Assembly (NCBI RefSeq): GCF_022549775.1
Contig: NZ_JAKZGP010000003.1
Span: forward strand, 1 to 64,000
Origin: Belliella filtrata
GTDB taxonomy: Bacteria; Bacteroidota; Bacteroidia; Cytophagales; Cyclobacteriaceae
Direction of reading: 5' to 3'
DNA: 64,000 nt
Shown here: positions 8,769-18,640 of the stretch, piece by piece
How positions within the stretch are numbered: the stretch's first letter is position 1
Layout of the letters: each line of letters starts with the position of its first letter
The notes under the pieces: model-generated
What the model was told of the DNA's origin: nothing
Seen by the model: only the letters and a program-made list of their open reading frames with translations
The model's database searches: none
Translations under genes and position numbers: made by a program

Positions 8769-9725
8769 ATGGGAATTTTCGGGTTTTTTTCAAAAGAAAA
8801 AAAAGAAAGCCTTGATCAAGGTCTTCAAAAATCCAGCGACAACATTTTTTCTAAGCTTAGCAAAGCTGTCGTAGGGAAGTCTAAAGTTGATGAAGAGGTT
8901 TTAGATGAACTTGAGGAGATTTTGATAACCTCTGATGTAGGTGTGGATACGACAATAAAGATTATTCGTAGGATCGAAGATCGAGTAGCCAAGGATAAGT
9001 ACGTCAGTGCAGATGAATTGGACACTATTTTGAGAGATGAAGTGATGGCTTTGCTCGAAGAAAACAAAAGTGCTGATCAGGGTGATTTTGATCTTCCAAA
9101 GGATAAGAAGCCATATGTTATTATGGTCGTTGGAGTAAATGGAGTTGGTAAAACCACCACCATTGGAAAACTAGCATATCAATTCAAACAGGCTGGAAAA
9201 TCAGTAGTCCTAGGCGCAGCAGATACTTTTCGAGCAGCAGCAGTAGATCAGCTGATCCTATGGGGTGAGCGTGTAGATGTGCCAGTTATCAGTCATGGTA
9301 TGAACACAGATCCTGCTTCTGTAGCATTTGATACCGTTAAGAAGGCTGTAGAAATGAATGCTGATGTCGTGATAGTAGACACGGCAGGTAGGCTTCATAC
9401 AAAGGTTAACTTGATGAACGAGTTGACAAAAATCAAAAGGGTAATGCAAAAGTTTATCGATGATGCACCCCATGAGATTCTTTTGGTGCTAGATGGATCA
9501 ACTGGTCAAAATGCTTTTATCCAAGCAAAGGAGTTTACCAAAGCTACTGACATATCAGCATTAGCCATTACTAAACTTGATGGCACAGCCAAGGGAGGCG
9601 TGGTCATAGGTATATCTGATCAATTTAAGATTCCTGTAAAGTATATTGGTGTTGGAGAAAAAATGATTGACCTCCAAGTCTTCAACAGGAAAGAGTTTGT
9701 CAATTCTTTGTTTAAAAAGAAATAG
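8769..9725 (+). CDS. ftsY: Signal recognition particle receptor FtsY
   Basis: This 318-residue SRP GTPase receptor targets ribosomes making membrane proteins to the translocon. The N domain is followed by the G domain, with P-loop GVNGVGKTTT at about residues 122-131, then DTFRAAAVDQL, DTAGRLH and TKLDGTAKGG. The long acidic A domain of E. coli FtsY is absent, leaving only a short charged N-terminus, as in many Bacteroidota. It lies directly after the ribosomal operon but behind a terminator. Confidence 0.97.
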   Translation: MGIFGFFSKEKKESLDQGLQKSSDNIFSKLSKAVVGKSKVDEEVLDELEEILITSDVGVDTTIKIIRRIEDRVAKDKYVSADELDTILRDEVMALLEENKSADQGDFDLPKDKKPYVIMVVGVNGVGKTTTIGKLAYQFKQAGKSVVLGAADTFRAAAVDQLILWGERVDVPVISHGMNTDPASVAFDTVKKAVEMNADVVIVDTAGRLHTKVNLMNELTKIKRVMQKFIDDAPHEILLVLDGSTGQNAFIQAKEFTKATDISALAITKLDGTAKGGVVIGISDQFKIPVKYIGVGEKMIDLQVFNRKEFVNSLFKKK

Positions 9726-9829
9726 CAAATTTATTGGTTTTTAAAGGGTCTCTTTTCTTGCAAATTTTAATCGAAATTACAGTTACAATTTTCTTGGAAA
9801 GGCTCAATTGTTATCAATATTAAACATAT

Positions 9830-9876
9830 GAATATCCGCAAAGTTACTATTGACTCTTTGCGGATATTCTTTTTTA
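9830..9876 (+). terminator. Terminator between convergent ftsY and the protease gene
   Basis: A perfect 14-bp stem (GAATATCCGCAAAG / CTTTGCGGATATTC) with a 12-base loop is followed by T residues. It lies between ftsY and the end of the minus-strand protease gene. The T run serves the plus strand; the minus-strand side is only weakly T-rich. Confidence 0.88.
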
Positions 9877-11118
9877 ATCAATTGCTGTTTTTTCTAATTT
9901 TTCAAGCCTTTGCATCAATGGAGGGTGTGAATAATTCACAAATACATACCATGGATGAGGATTGATGTTGCTAAGACTATTTACTGATAATGTTTTCAAA
10001 GCTTCCGCAAGGGGTTTACCGTCATAAGTTTCTTTTGCAAAAGCATCAGCTTCATACTCATTTTTGCGACTTATCATGTTCATGAAGATCTCAATGATCA
10101 TAGATATGGGGGAGAAAAGCATGGTAAATCCTATTATGTTGAGGTGTATGGAAGAGCTTTCTCCACCTAAGGCCATACTAATAGAAGTGCTATCAATGAA
10201 TTGTGCCAAAATATACAGTAGAATTCCAATTTGAAAAATGCTGGATACCATACTTTTTAGGATATGCTTTTTCTTGAAATGGCCAATCTCATGAGCTAGT
10301 ACAGCTACAAGTTCATCAGGGGTGTGTTGCTCGATGAGGGTGTCATAAAGTACTACTTTTTTCCTTTTGCCTATTCCAGAGAAGAATGCATTTGCTTTAG
10401 AACTTCGTTTGCTGCCATCAATAACAAATAAGTTTTCAAGTGGGAAATCCACTTTTTTTGCATAAGCCATTATTTTTTCTCTTAATTCAGAATCTGGTAA
10501 TGGTATCAGTTTATTAAATAGTGGAAGTACGAGTGAGGTGTAGAAAAGATTGATAATTACCATGAAAATCCCAGCGATTAACCAGAACTGCCACCAAAAA
10601 TCCTTCCCCATTTGATGTATTAGCCATAGTAAAATAGCCAAAAGGCCGCCTCCTACAAGAATGGAGAGAATATATCCCTTTATTTTATCTATGAAAAATG
10701 TACCTACCTGTGTTTTATTAAAACCAAATCGCTCTTCGATATGAAAAGTCTGGTAATAATCAAATGGTATGGATAACATATCCGAGCCTATGAAAATGAT
10801 CCCAAAGAATACTATTGATTGTAAAATAGGATGTAAAATAAAGTCGGACAACCAAATGTCAATTGCCCCAAAAATACCAAAATTGATTAAAATTATGGTG
10901 ATGCTTGTACTTACTAAACTCGTTAAGAAGCCAAATTTGAAATAAGCTTTTTGGTAAAGATAACTTTCGAGTAGTTTTTTTTCATCTATATATTCTTCTA
11001 GACTTTTTGGTACTTTGCTTGTTTTCCTGTAAGTATTTAGAAAGCTTAATGTTTTTTCAAATAAAAAGCTGAATATGACAATACCTATCAAGAGGTATTT
11101 CACTTGAGTAGCATCCAT
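9874..11118 (-). CDS. M48 family Ste24-type zinc metalloprotease (CAAX-protease-like)
   Basis: This 414-residue integral membrane protease has several hydrophobic segments (about residues 8-24, 63-85, 98-115, 148-170 and 178-200) and the zinc motif HEIGH at 276-280. A second conserved block, NEYEADAFA near residue 355, supplies the third zinc ligand. The order of segments and the SKRSSKANAFFSG stretch fit Ste24/CAAX protease 1. Bacteria lack prenylated CAAX proteins as substrates, so its role is probably membrane protein quality control. Confidence 0.92.
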   Translation of the reverse strand: MDATQVKYLLIGIVIFSFLFEKTLSFLNTYRKTSKVPKSLEEYIDEKKLLESYLYQKAYFKFGFLTSLVSTSITIILINFGIFGAIDIWLSDFILHPILQSIVFFGIIFIGSDMLSIPFDYYQTFHIEERFGFNKTQVGTFFIDKIKGYILSILVGGGLLAILLWLIHQMGKDFWWQFWLIAGIFMVIINLFYTSLVLPLFNKLIPLPDSELREKIMAYAKKVDFPLENLFVIDGSKRSSKANAFFSGIGKRKKVVLYDTLIEQHTPDELVAVLAHEIGHFKKKHILKSMVSSIFQIGILLYILAQFIDSTSISMALGGESSSIHLNIIGFTMLFSPISMIIEIFMNMISRKNEYEADAFAKETYDGKPLAEALKTLSVNSLSNINPHPWYVFVNYSHPPLMQRLEKLEKTAID

Positions 11119-11139
11119 TCGTTGTAAACGGCTATTGAA

Positions 11140-12189
11140 TTAGAATTTTGGACAAGGTAAAATGGTATCTCTGCTTCTAGGCTTGCCTTGATTTCTGCTT
11201 GGTAATGTGTATGATACACTCACTTCATGTGCGCCTCCAGATTGAATTCCCAAATTGGATACTGTGTAGTCAAAACTATACCCCATATTAAGTCCAGATA
11301 GTAAGTTGACTCCCACCATAAGTACTATCGCATCTCGGTTGCTCTGTTGCTCCACAGGTTTATAAGGTAGGCCTCGATACCAAAGTCCAAAGATAATAGG
11401 TTCCATGAAAAGATAAGCACCGACATCCAATTGTTCAAAAGGACCTTGTCTCTTATAGTTAACTGTAGGTACAAAATACCTTTGCTTAGACATGTGGGTA
11501 AAATCATTCCTGTAACCGCCTGAGCCTAGAGAAATTTTGTAACCAGAATGTAAAGAAACCTTCATTGGTAGATTACTTATACCATTATCAATAAAAGACT
11601 GATTTGGTTGATTTACATGATGAACAGATGCTCCCAACCAGAATTTTTCTGTAAAGAATAGCCCTCCGAGGGAAAGTGAGAGTAGATTTACAGGCTCACC
11701 AAACCCAGGTATATCATCACCAGGTAGGGTTGGGCCAAATGGGTCTGATGGGTTAATTTGATTCGCAAAAATCAAGTTGTCATAAAATCCAATATCCCTT
11801 CTGATATAGCTAGCTTGAAATCCAGGTCTGAAATATGCCCCTTGACCAATCCTGAGTTCATAGGAGTAAAGCCCTGAGATTGTTGTAGATCTCAATTGGG
11901 CAGCACCTTCAACATCATTCATTACCAAAAAACCTATACCACTATTGTAATCGTCTAAATAGGTGTCGATATATGCGGAGAATGTGGTGAATTGTGCATT
12001 CATACCTGGCCATTGATTTCTATAATTTGCACCAATTCGGGTCGTTTGCTCTGCACCCGTGAATGCTGGGTTCAAATATAAAGGAGCTGCGTAATATTGA
12101 CTATATTGCGGGTCTTGAGCATAAAGCTTTCCAGAGACCAAAAGTCCCATAATTGAAAAAAAAAGAATGCTTAGATAAGACCGTTTCAA
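11140..12189 (-). CDS. Type IX secretion system outer membrane protein, PorP/SprF family
   Basis: This 349-residue protein has a signal peptide ending in KLYAQDPQ and the family start YSQYYAAPLYLNPAFTGAEQ, followed by NYRNQWPG and a strand-rich barrel. PorP/SprF proteins act in the outer membrane with type IX secretion; SprF of Flavobacterium is needed for secretion of the adhesin SprB. The gene diverges from the giant type B secreted protein, with only 82 bp between them, which supports a dedicated pair. The C-terminus runs a few residues past the last barrel strand. Confidence 0.93.
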   Translation of the reverse strand: MKRSYLSILFFSIMGLLVSGKLYAQDPQYSQYYAAPLYLNPAFTGAEQTTRIGANYRNQWPGMNAQFTTFSAYIDTYLDDYNSGIGFLVMNDVEGAAQLRSTTISGLYSYELRIGQGAYFRPGFQASYIRRDIGFYDNLIFANQINPSDPFGPTLPGDDIPGFGEPVNLLSLSLGGLFFTEKFWLGASVHHVNQPNQSFIDNGISNLPMKVSLHSGYKISLGSGGYRNDFTHMSKQRYFVPTVNYKRQGPFEQLDVGAYLFMEPIIFGLWYRGLPYKPVEQQSNRDAIVLMVGVNLLSGLNMGYSFDYTVSNLGIQSGGAHEVSVSYTLPSRNQGKPRSRDTILPCPKF

Positions 12190-12271
12190 TTGTTTATTCG
12201 TTAATTAAGGGATTCATCACCACCTCTGAACGTATGATCTCATTCGTTGTTGTAGATAGCAGCTGTAAATT

Positions 12272-15200
12272 ATGAAAAGCCTTTTAAATAATATTAAGTT
12301 TTTAAAGTTTTTTACGGGAATAGGTCTGTTTTTTTATTTACTTCTACCTTTTCTTTCTTTTTCTCAAGGTGTCAACAATAACGAATGGATATTTGGGTAT
12401 TGTAATGATGATAATATCAAAAGAGTAGTGTCATTTGGAAGAGGTTCAGAACCGACTATTCGTGATATTTCAGGTGCATACAATTCAAATAACTCAGCTG
12501 TAGCAGTAGATCCGATTACAGGAAATGTGATTTTTTATACAGATGGGGAGTTGATTTACAATGGGGATAACAATATAATGACTGGAGTTGGCAATGGTGT
12601 CAATGGCAACAGTGAGGGGAGACAACAAGTAGCAATTGGAACGCTTGATTATGAACCTAATGGAAATAGACTTTTTTATACTTTTTATGTATCAACTACG
12701 GGTCAATTGCAATATGCTGTAGTGGATATGAACGCACCAGGTGATGGAGGGGCAGGTTTATTGCCTAATCAGCCACCTTTGGGAGAGGTGATTTCTCCCA
12801 ATTCTGTAATCGGCCCAGCCGAGGGATCCATCGCTGTCGTGAAATCTGCCCAATCTCCTTCTTATCTGATTAGTTTTACTGGAGGTAGTTTGATTTCAAG
12901 AAGAATAGAGGATACTCAAGGTGATTTTACAAATACTGATGATATCAATATCCCGTTCACACCTAAGGCAATCATTTTTAATGAAGATTCTGGTCAGTTG
13001 ATCCTTATTCCCGAGGGAAATGGAGAGGATTTGATTGTAATTGATTTTGATACAAGCGATGGGACATTTGGAGCAGTTAGTACTATTGCTCAGTCAGGTG
13101 GAGATGATCCCATTGAAGGTGTTTCTTATAGTCCTGATGGAGCTTTTATTTATTTTTCAAGAGGTGATCAAATATTAAGAGTCCCTGCTAACGACTTGGA
13201 TGCAAGTTCAGAGCTGATTCCATTAGAAAATGATGTTTTCAAAATTTATGATTTGAAAATCGGTCCAGATGGAAGGCTTTATTACATCTATGAAGAGGTA
13301 GAAGGTGGTCCTCAGCTGCTTGGGAGGGTGGATAATCCTAATGAAGAAGAAATAGAGGGCCTGGAAATAAATGAAGATCCTTTTAATGGAGTTGATTTTT
13401 GTGGAAGGATATTCCCTCAATTTGCTCCAAATGCGGATGTAGATGCACAAGTTGACTTTACTTGGCAGCCTGATGAGCCTTGTAGCAATAATCCCGTGCA
13501 GCTGACCAGCACAATCACACCAGAAAACTATAGGCCTGTAAGTTTTGAGTGGTCTTTTGAGCCAGAGTTGACAGATGAGGATGGAGATCCTATTGAGATG
13601 GATTTCAATCAAGAGCATTTATTGCTACCTGCTGAAGCTACTTCGGGGGAAAGTGTTACAGCGACTTTAGTGGTGACTTTTGCTGATGGAACGACTAGTG
13701 AGGTGACTCACACGATTACGCTTTCACCAAATGACCTTCAGGCTAACTTTACACCACAAGATACCACGATATGTGAACCTTGCCTAGACTTGATGCCTTT
13801 GCTAGAGGCACAGCAAGGTGGAGGGCAAGATGGCGGTCAGGGCCCAGGGGTTGGTGGGCCAGGAGGTGGAGGAGGAGAATTTGAGTATTTCTGGTCAAAT
13901 AAGCGAGATGAAGGTTGGGGGCCAGAAGCGTCGAATGAAGTATGTGAGCCAGGGCTTTATTGGGCTTTGGTAAGAGAGCAAGGCTCTACATGTTATGCTT
14001 ATGCAACTATCCGTGTTAGAATATGGGGGGAAGATGATCAAAGCAATAATATTTGGTATTTCGGCGATGGGGCAGGTATGGATTTCAACCTAGATCCTGA
14101 TGATCCAGAGGGTCCCATGCCAAGGCCAGTTACTCACCCTCAAAATATTCCAGCAGGTACTACTACTATTTCGGATGAGACCGGGCAAGTACTTTTTTAT
14201 ACTGATGGATCCACAGTATGGGATCTCAATGGAAATGTAATGCAAAATGGGGAAGATATTGGAGGGAGTAGTCAGGCATCAGAAGGGGTCATTGCCGTGC
14301 CAGTACCACAAGAAGAAACCATGTTTTACTTATTTACCACTTCCACTGCAGCAGATGGAAGTAGTCAAGTAAAGTATTCTTTAGTAGATATCAAAGCAGA
14401 GAATCCCACAGGTGTCGGAAATGTGGTTACTAAGGATAATTTTCTTTTTAGCCCTGCGACACAACATTCTTCAGCTTTAGCAGCAGGAGATACCACTTGG
14501 GTTCTTTTTCATGAATTAGGAAACAATACTTTTAGAGCCTACCCTGTAGGAGCATTAGGTATTGGTTCTCCAGTTTTCTCATCTGTAGGTTCTACTCATG
14601 GGTTCAACTCTGGCGTAGGAGGCATGAAGTTTAGTCCAGATGGAACAAAAGTAGCTGTGACCATACAAGATGGAGCTTGTAGTAAGGTAGAGCTTTTTGA
14701 CTTTGATCAAAGTTCGGGTCAGCTCACTGAATATGCATTGCTTGATTTGGGTTGTGATAATGATGAAGTTTATGGAGTGGAATTTTCTAATGATAGTGAT
14801 AGACTTTTTGTATCCTATACAGGAAATGGAGGTAAGGTTGAAGAATTTATTATCCAATCCCCATCTTCTGAAGATGAAGGCGATGATTGTGGATCATGTC
14901 TCGAAAATGCAAGTAGTAGCGCTGAGAGAGCAACTTGTATTTTAGATTCAAGAAATGATTTGGGAATCAACGGGCCTATCGGAGCCATACAGATGGGGCC
15001 TTTAGGGGATATTTATGTAGCTAGACCAGGACAACCCTATTTAGGTACAATAAGACCAGGGTCAAACTGTGAACAAAGTACCGGTACTACTGAAGGGTTT
15101 GAGTTGCTTCCTGGGACTTCTTCTAATCTTGGATTGCCGTCATTTGTTCAGCAGTCAGGAAGTAGCATTCCCGAGCCCGCGATTAGTGGTCCTGATCAAC

Positions 15201-17815
15201 TTTGTTTGGATCCTGAGACTGGGGCAGAGGGCCTCTTTGAAGGGGCTGGTGAACCAGATATTGATAGCTACTTTTGGACAATTGTCCACGAAGATGGAGA
15301 AGTGGAGTTAGATAATTTTGGAGGGCCTGGGGAAGATTTTCAGAATCATACGCATTTCTTTCAAAGGGAAGGGCTATACACAGTTACCTTAGTCGTAGAT
15401 CGCTGTACTGAGATTGGTTATTACAGTGAAGATAACAGTATTCAGGTGCGAGTGATCGCTCCACCAACGATCACATTGGAAAATGATGTCACCTTGTGTG
15501 TTGGGAATCCAGTGACTCTGACAGCAATCGATGGATATGATCCGGCAGAAGGGTTGTATGATTTCGAATGGAGAAATGCGGCTGGCTTTCAGATTGGAGA
15601 TGAAAACTCTAATAGTATAACCATAGATGAAGAGAGTGTATATACTGTCACAGTTTCATTTAGAAGACCAGAGGGAGGGAATGAGGAAGATGAATTCAAT
15701 ACCTGTCCTGCTTCAAGTGCTGTTTTTGTCGGGCCAGCGTTTGAATTTGAATTGACCCAATCAGCGGAAGAAGTTTGTTATGATGAGTCTCTGGTGATTT
15801 TTGCGCCAGATACACCAGTAGCAGGTGAGTGGTTTTATCAGCGAGCAGGTGATCCAGATAGGGTTCAGTTTCCAGTTGGTTTAGCTTTTGAATTGGAGAT
15901 TGAGCCATCACTTGATTTGCCCTCACCAGGACAATATGAAATTATTTTTGTCACAGAGGACCCAATCGTAGAAGGGTGTTTAGTGGAAAAAGTATTGGAG
16001 TTGGAGGTGTTTCCACTACCAAATTTTGATATCGTTATCTTGATACCAGAGACCGAGTGTGGTGTAGATGATGGGAGCTTTGAGATCGAGGCATTAATTG
16101 ATATGGATATTCTAGAAATTCTAGAAACAGGGGATCAATATCAGAATGTATCAACGGGGGATGTTTTTACTTTGATAGATTTAGCTCCTGGTAACTATAC
16201 CATCAGAGGTCAGACAGCTTTTGGTTGTGAATATTCTCAGACCGTCACCATAGCAAATGCAAACCCTCCAGCTGAGTTAGAGAATATGACATTGTTATCC
16301 ACTGATGAGACATGCGGTAATAATGAGATCTTACCTGGCTCAATTACTATTACATTAGAAAACGCACCTTCAGAAAACTATACCTATACCATAACGCGTC
16401 AAGGTGATGGGCTGGAGCTGTCTGGAACAATAGAAAGTCAAGTTACTTTGGTGACTGGTCTGGGATATGGAGTGTACGAGGTTCAAGTAGAAGATGAAAA
16501 TGGCTGTGCAGTACCAGTAGGTTCAGTAGATATAGCAAGGCGTTTTTTGGCTGATTTTAATGTTCCTACTACTATTGTCGCTTGTGAGAGTTTTGAGCTG
16601 GAGATCTCTACACAGCAGAATTTGGTTTTTACTGTAACTGATCCATCTGGGGCAACAGTCGCTCCAGATAGTGATGGGATTTACTTGCTAACAGTGTCAG
16701 GTGAGTACATTGTGTTTGGTGAAGATCCTTCAGGGGATTCATGTTCAAGAGAGCGCTTTATGAATGTCACAATAAATGATGCTATTCAATTTGAGCTTTC
16801 TGACCCACAAGTAGATTGTGTTGATGGGGTGACTTATGAGGCTATACTTACGGGGACAAATGCTTCGGATGTGTTTTTCTTTTGGAGAAATGATGTTGGG
16901 GAGGTTGTAGGGAGAAGTCAGACTTTCAGGCCAAGAATGCCAGGTGATTATTCATTGGATGTTCAGCCTAGGGTAGGAAGTAATTGCCCCACACCTGTGA
17001 TTCCTTTTACTGTAGAGGAGTTTGAAAGCAGTATAGATTATGAGCTAGAGGTATTGCCATTTTGTGCAGAGGATGTTTTTACATTGATATCGATCAATGG
17101 CGAATTGGAGAACACGAGTATTTCATGGTTTAGAATTGTAGGTCAAAATAGGTTACAGCTTGCGGAGTTTTCTGATCAAGTAGAAATTACGGTAATCGAA
17201 GATGGACTTTATGAGGTGGAAATCCTCAATAATTTCGGTTGTCTTGTTGGGAGAGAACAAATATCTATTAGACAATCAGACTTGGAAGCTCCAGACTTGG
17301 AAGCTTCATATACGATTTGTGAATTGGAAAATGTCCTTCAGGAGATTACCCCTGGTCAGTATGAAAACTATGCTTGGTATAAAGATGGAGAGGAGGAACC
17401 GCTTTCTCTTGCACCCACTTTTACACCAACCGAAGCTGGCAGCTATAGACTGGTCGTGTTTGATGAGGTAGGATGTGAAGAAGAGGTAAGGTTTGAGGTT
17501 GTAGATGATTGTGATATTATCGTTCGCTTCCCAAATGCCATGATCCCTAGTGATCCAAACAAGCAGTTTGTAGTTTATACAAGTGAGTTTGTAGATGAAC
17601 TTGCTGTGTTTATTTATAACCGTTGGGGTGAGCTTATATTTTATTGTGAGCAGACCAGTCTACCAGGAGATTCTACAACTGGATATTGTCCTTGGGATGG
17701 AAAAGTTAATGGAGTTTCAGTGCCAATTGGAACATATCCAGTAGTTGTGAGGTTTAGAAGTAATAATCAGAATGTCACAAAGACACTCAAGGATGCCATT
17801 ATTGTAATAGAATAG
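12272..17815 (+). CDS. Giant secreted protein with type B (gliding-motility-type) C-terminal T9SS sorting domain
   Basis: This 1847-residue protein begins with a signal peptide (FFYLLLPFLSFSQG). Residues from about 30 to 380 look like a beta-propeller with WD/PQQ-like blades (NEWIFGYC, FYTDGELIYNGD). A PKD-like segment follows near 390-490, then a Gly-rich linker (about 512-536). A second propeller-like half (about 590-930) repeats the pattern (IWYFGDG, FYTDGSTVWDLNG). PKD/Ig-like repeats fill 970-1740. The last 95 residues (FPNAMIPSDPNKQF, IYNRWGELIF, WDGKVNGVSVPIGTY) are the type B sorting domain. It is likely exported by type IX secretion to the surface and released or attached there. It diverges from the PorP/SprF gene. 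Confidence 0.9.
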   Translation: MKSLLNNIKFLKFFTGIGLFFYLLLPFLSFSQGVNNNEWIFGYCNDDNIKRVVSFGRGSEPTIRDISGAYNSNNSAVAVDPITGNVIFYTDGELIYNGDNNIMTGVGNGVNGNSEGRQQVAIGTLDYEPNGNRLFYTFYVSTTGQLQYAVVDMNAPGDGGAGLLPNQPPLGEVISPNSVIGPAEGSIAVVKSAQSPSYLISFTGGSLISRRIEDTQGDFTNTDDINIPFTPKAIIFNEDSGQLILIPEGNGEDLIVIDFDTSDGTFGAVSTIAQSGGDDPIEGVSYSPDGAFIYFSRGDQILRVPANDLDASSELIPLENDVFKIYDLKIGPDGRLYYIYEEVEGGPQLLGRVDNPNEEEIEGLEINEDPFNGVDFCGRIFPQFAPNADVDAQVDFTWQPDEPCSNNPVQLTSTITPENYRPVSFEWSFEPELTDEDGDPIEMDFNQEHLLLPAEATSGESVTATLVVTFADGTTSEVTHTITLSPNDLQANFTPQDTTICEPCLDLMPLLEAQQGGGQDGGQGPGVGGPGGGGGEFEYFWSNKRDEGWGPEASNEVCEPGLYWALVREQGSTCYAYATIRVRIWGEDDQSNNIWYFGDGAGMDFNLDPDDPEGPMPRPVTHPQNIPAGTTTISDETGQVLFYTDGSTVWDLNGNVMQNGEDIGGSSQASEGVIAVPVPQEETMFYLFTTSTAADGSSQVKYSLVDIKAENPTGVGNVVTKDNFLFSPATQHSSALAAGDTTWVLFHELGNNTFRAYPVGALGIGSPVFSSVGSTHGFNSGVGGMKFSPDGTKVAVTIQDGACSKVELFDFDQSSGQLTEYALLDLGCDNDEVYGVEFSNDSDRLFVSYTGNGGKVEEFIIQSPSSEDEGDDCGSCLENASSSAERATCILDSRNDLGINGPIGAIQMGPLGDIYVARPGQPYLGTIRPGSNCEQSTGTTEGFELLPGTSSNLGLPSFVQQSGSSIPEPAISGPDQLCLDPETGAEGLFEGAGEPDIDSYFWTIVHEDGEVELDNFGGPGEDFQNHTHFFQREGLYTVTLVVDRCTEIGYYSEDNSIQVRVIAPPTITLENDVTLCVGNPVTLTAIDGYDPAEGLYDFEWRNAAGFQIGDENSNSITIDEESVYTVTVSFRRPEGGNEEDEFNTCPASSAVFVGPAFEFELTQSAEEVCYDESLVIFAPDTPVAGEWFYQRAGDPDRVQFPVGLAFELEIEPSLDLPSPGQYEIIFVTEDPIVEGCLVEKVLELEVFPLPNFDIVILIPETECGVDDGSFEIEALIDMDILEILETGDQYQNVSTGDVFTLIDLAPGNYTIRGQTAFGCEYSQTVTIANANPPAELENMTLLSTDETCGNNEILPGSITITLENAPSENYTYTITRQGDGLELSGTIESQVTLVTGLGYGVYEVQVEDENGCAVPVGSVDIARRFLADFNVPTTIVACESFELEISTQQNLVFTVTDPSGATVAPDSDGIYLLTVSGEYIVFGEDPSGDSCSRERFMNVTINDAIQFELSDPQVDCVDGVTYEAILTGTNASDVFFFWRNDVGEVVGRSQTFRPRMPGDYSLDVQPRVGSNCPTPVIPFTVEEFESSIDYELEVLPFCAEDVFTLISINGELENTSISWFRIVGQNRLQLAEFSDQVEITVIEDGLYEVEILNNFGCLVGREQISIRQSDLEAPDLEASYTICELENVLQEITPGQYENYAWYKDGEEEPLSLAPTFTPTEAGSYRLVVFDEVGCEEEVRFEVVDDCDIIVRFPNAMIPSDPNKQFVVYTSEFVDELAVFIYNRWGELIFYCEQTSLPGDSTTGYCPWDGKVNGVSVPIGTYPVVVRFRSNNQNVTKTLKDAIIVIE

Positions 17816-17824
17816 TATTTGGAT

Positions 17825-18568
17825 ATGATCACATTGATTTCACCAGCCAAGACGCTGGATTTAAGTTCTTCGGATGTTTCGGTCTATACACAACCTGATT
17901 TCCAAAAGGAGACTTTTGAACTTGTCTCTATCATGAAGAAAAAGACTTCTGATGAGATTCGTCAACTCATGGGAGTGAGCGAAAACATAGCTACATTAAA
18001 TGAAAAGCGGTACAAAGAATTCAAAAAGTCCTTTGATCCTGATAATGCAAAGCAAGCAATTCTTGCATTTAAAGGGGATGTTTATACTAAGATAGATGTA
18101 GAGAATTTTAGTAAAGCTGATTTCGAGTTTGCACAACAGCATTTGAGGATTTTGTCTGGGCTCTATGGATTATTGAAACCTATGGACTTGATTCAACCTT
18201 ATAGGCTTGAGATGGGGATCAAGCTTGAGAATAAAAGAGGGAAGAACCTCTATGAGTTTTGGGGGACGAGAATAGCAAAGGCGATTAATGAGGTAGCTCA
18301 AGCAGGGCCAATCGTAAACCTTGCCTCGGTAGAATATTTCAAAGCTGTGGATAAAAAAGCGCTTCAATCAGAGGTGGTGTCACCCACTTTTCAAGAATAC
18401 AAAAATGGTAAATATCAAGTTGTTGGTTTTTTTGCTAAACAAGCCAGAGGCTTGATGACAGATTTTATCATAAAAAATAGAATCAATGATCCTGAAGGAT
18501 TAAAAACTTTTAATGAAGCTGGATATGAGCTTCATGGAGATGGCTCGGAATGGAGGTTTGTGAGGTGA
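17825..18568 (+). CDS. yaaA: Peroxide stress protein YaaA (DUF328/UPF0246)
   Basis: This protein of 247 residues starts at the ATG at 17825 with MITLISPAKTLD, the exact family N-terminus; a TTG two codons upstream is less likely. Other family blocks are YTKIDVENFSKAD, LRILSGLYGLLKPMDLI and the PYRLEMG motif. YaaA in E. coli lowers intracellular free iron and protects DNA during peroxide stress. The gene starts 9 bp after the giant secreted protein but is functionally unrelated. It ends before a bidirectional terminator. Confidence 0.95.
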   Translation: MITLISPAKTLDLSSSDVSVYTQPDFQKETFELVSIMKKKTSDEIRQLMGVSENIATLNEKRYKEFKKSFDPDNAKQAILAFKGDVYTKIDVENFSKADFEFAQQHLRILSGLYGLLKPMDLIQPYRLEMGIKLENKRGKNLYEFWGTRIAKAINEVAQAGPIVNLASVEYFKAVDKKALQSEVVSPTFQEYKNGKYQVVGFFAKQARGLMTDFIIKNRINDPEGLKTFNEAGYELHGDGSEWRFVR

Positions 18569-18589
18569 TTCGAAGGATGAGTTCGATAC

Positions 18590-18623
18590 AAAAAAGCGAC
18601 TAGTTAATTCTAGTCGCTTTTTT
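18590..18623. terminator. Bidirectional terminator between yaaA and clpC
   Basis: A perfect 14-bp stem (AAAAAAGCGACTAG / CTAGTCGCTTTTTT) with a TTAATT loop gives a T run on both strands. It lies between the convergent yaaA and clpC genes. Confidence 0.93.
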
Positions 18624-18640
18624 ACTATCTATTTCTTGAC

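Noticed and set aside
13223-13618. 131-codon minus-strand frame inside the giant secreted protein gene
   Set aside because: Shadow of the real gene; no signature and no promoter. The same applies to other antisense frames inside large genes, for example 19517-19852 and 47945-48268.
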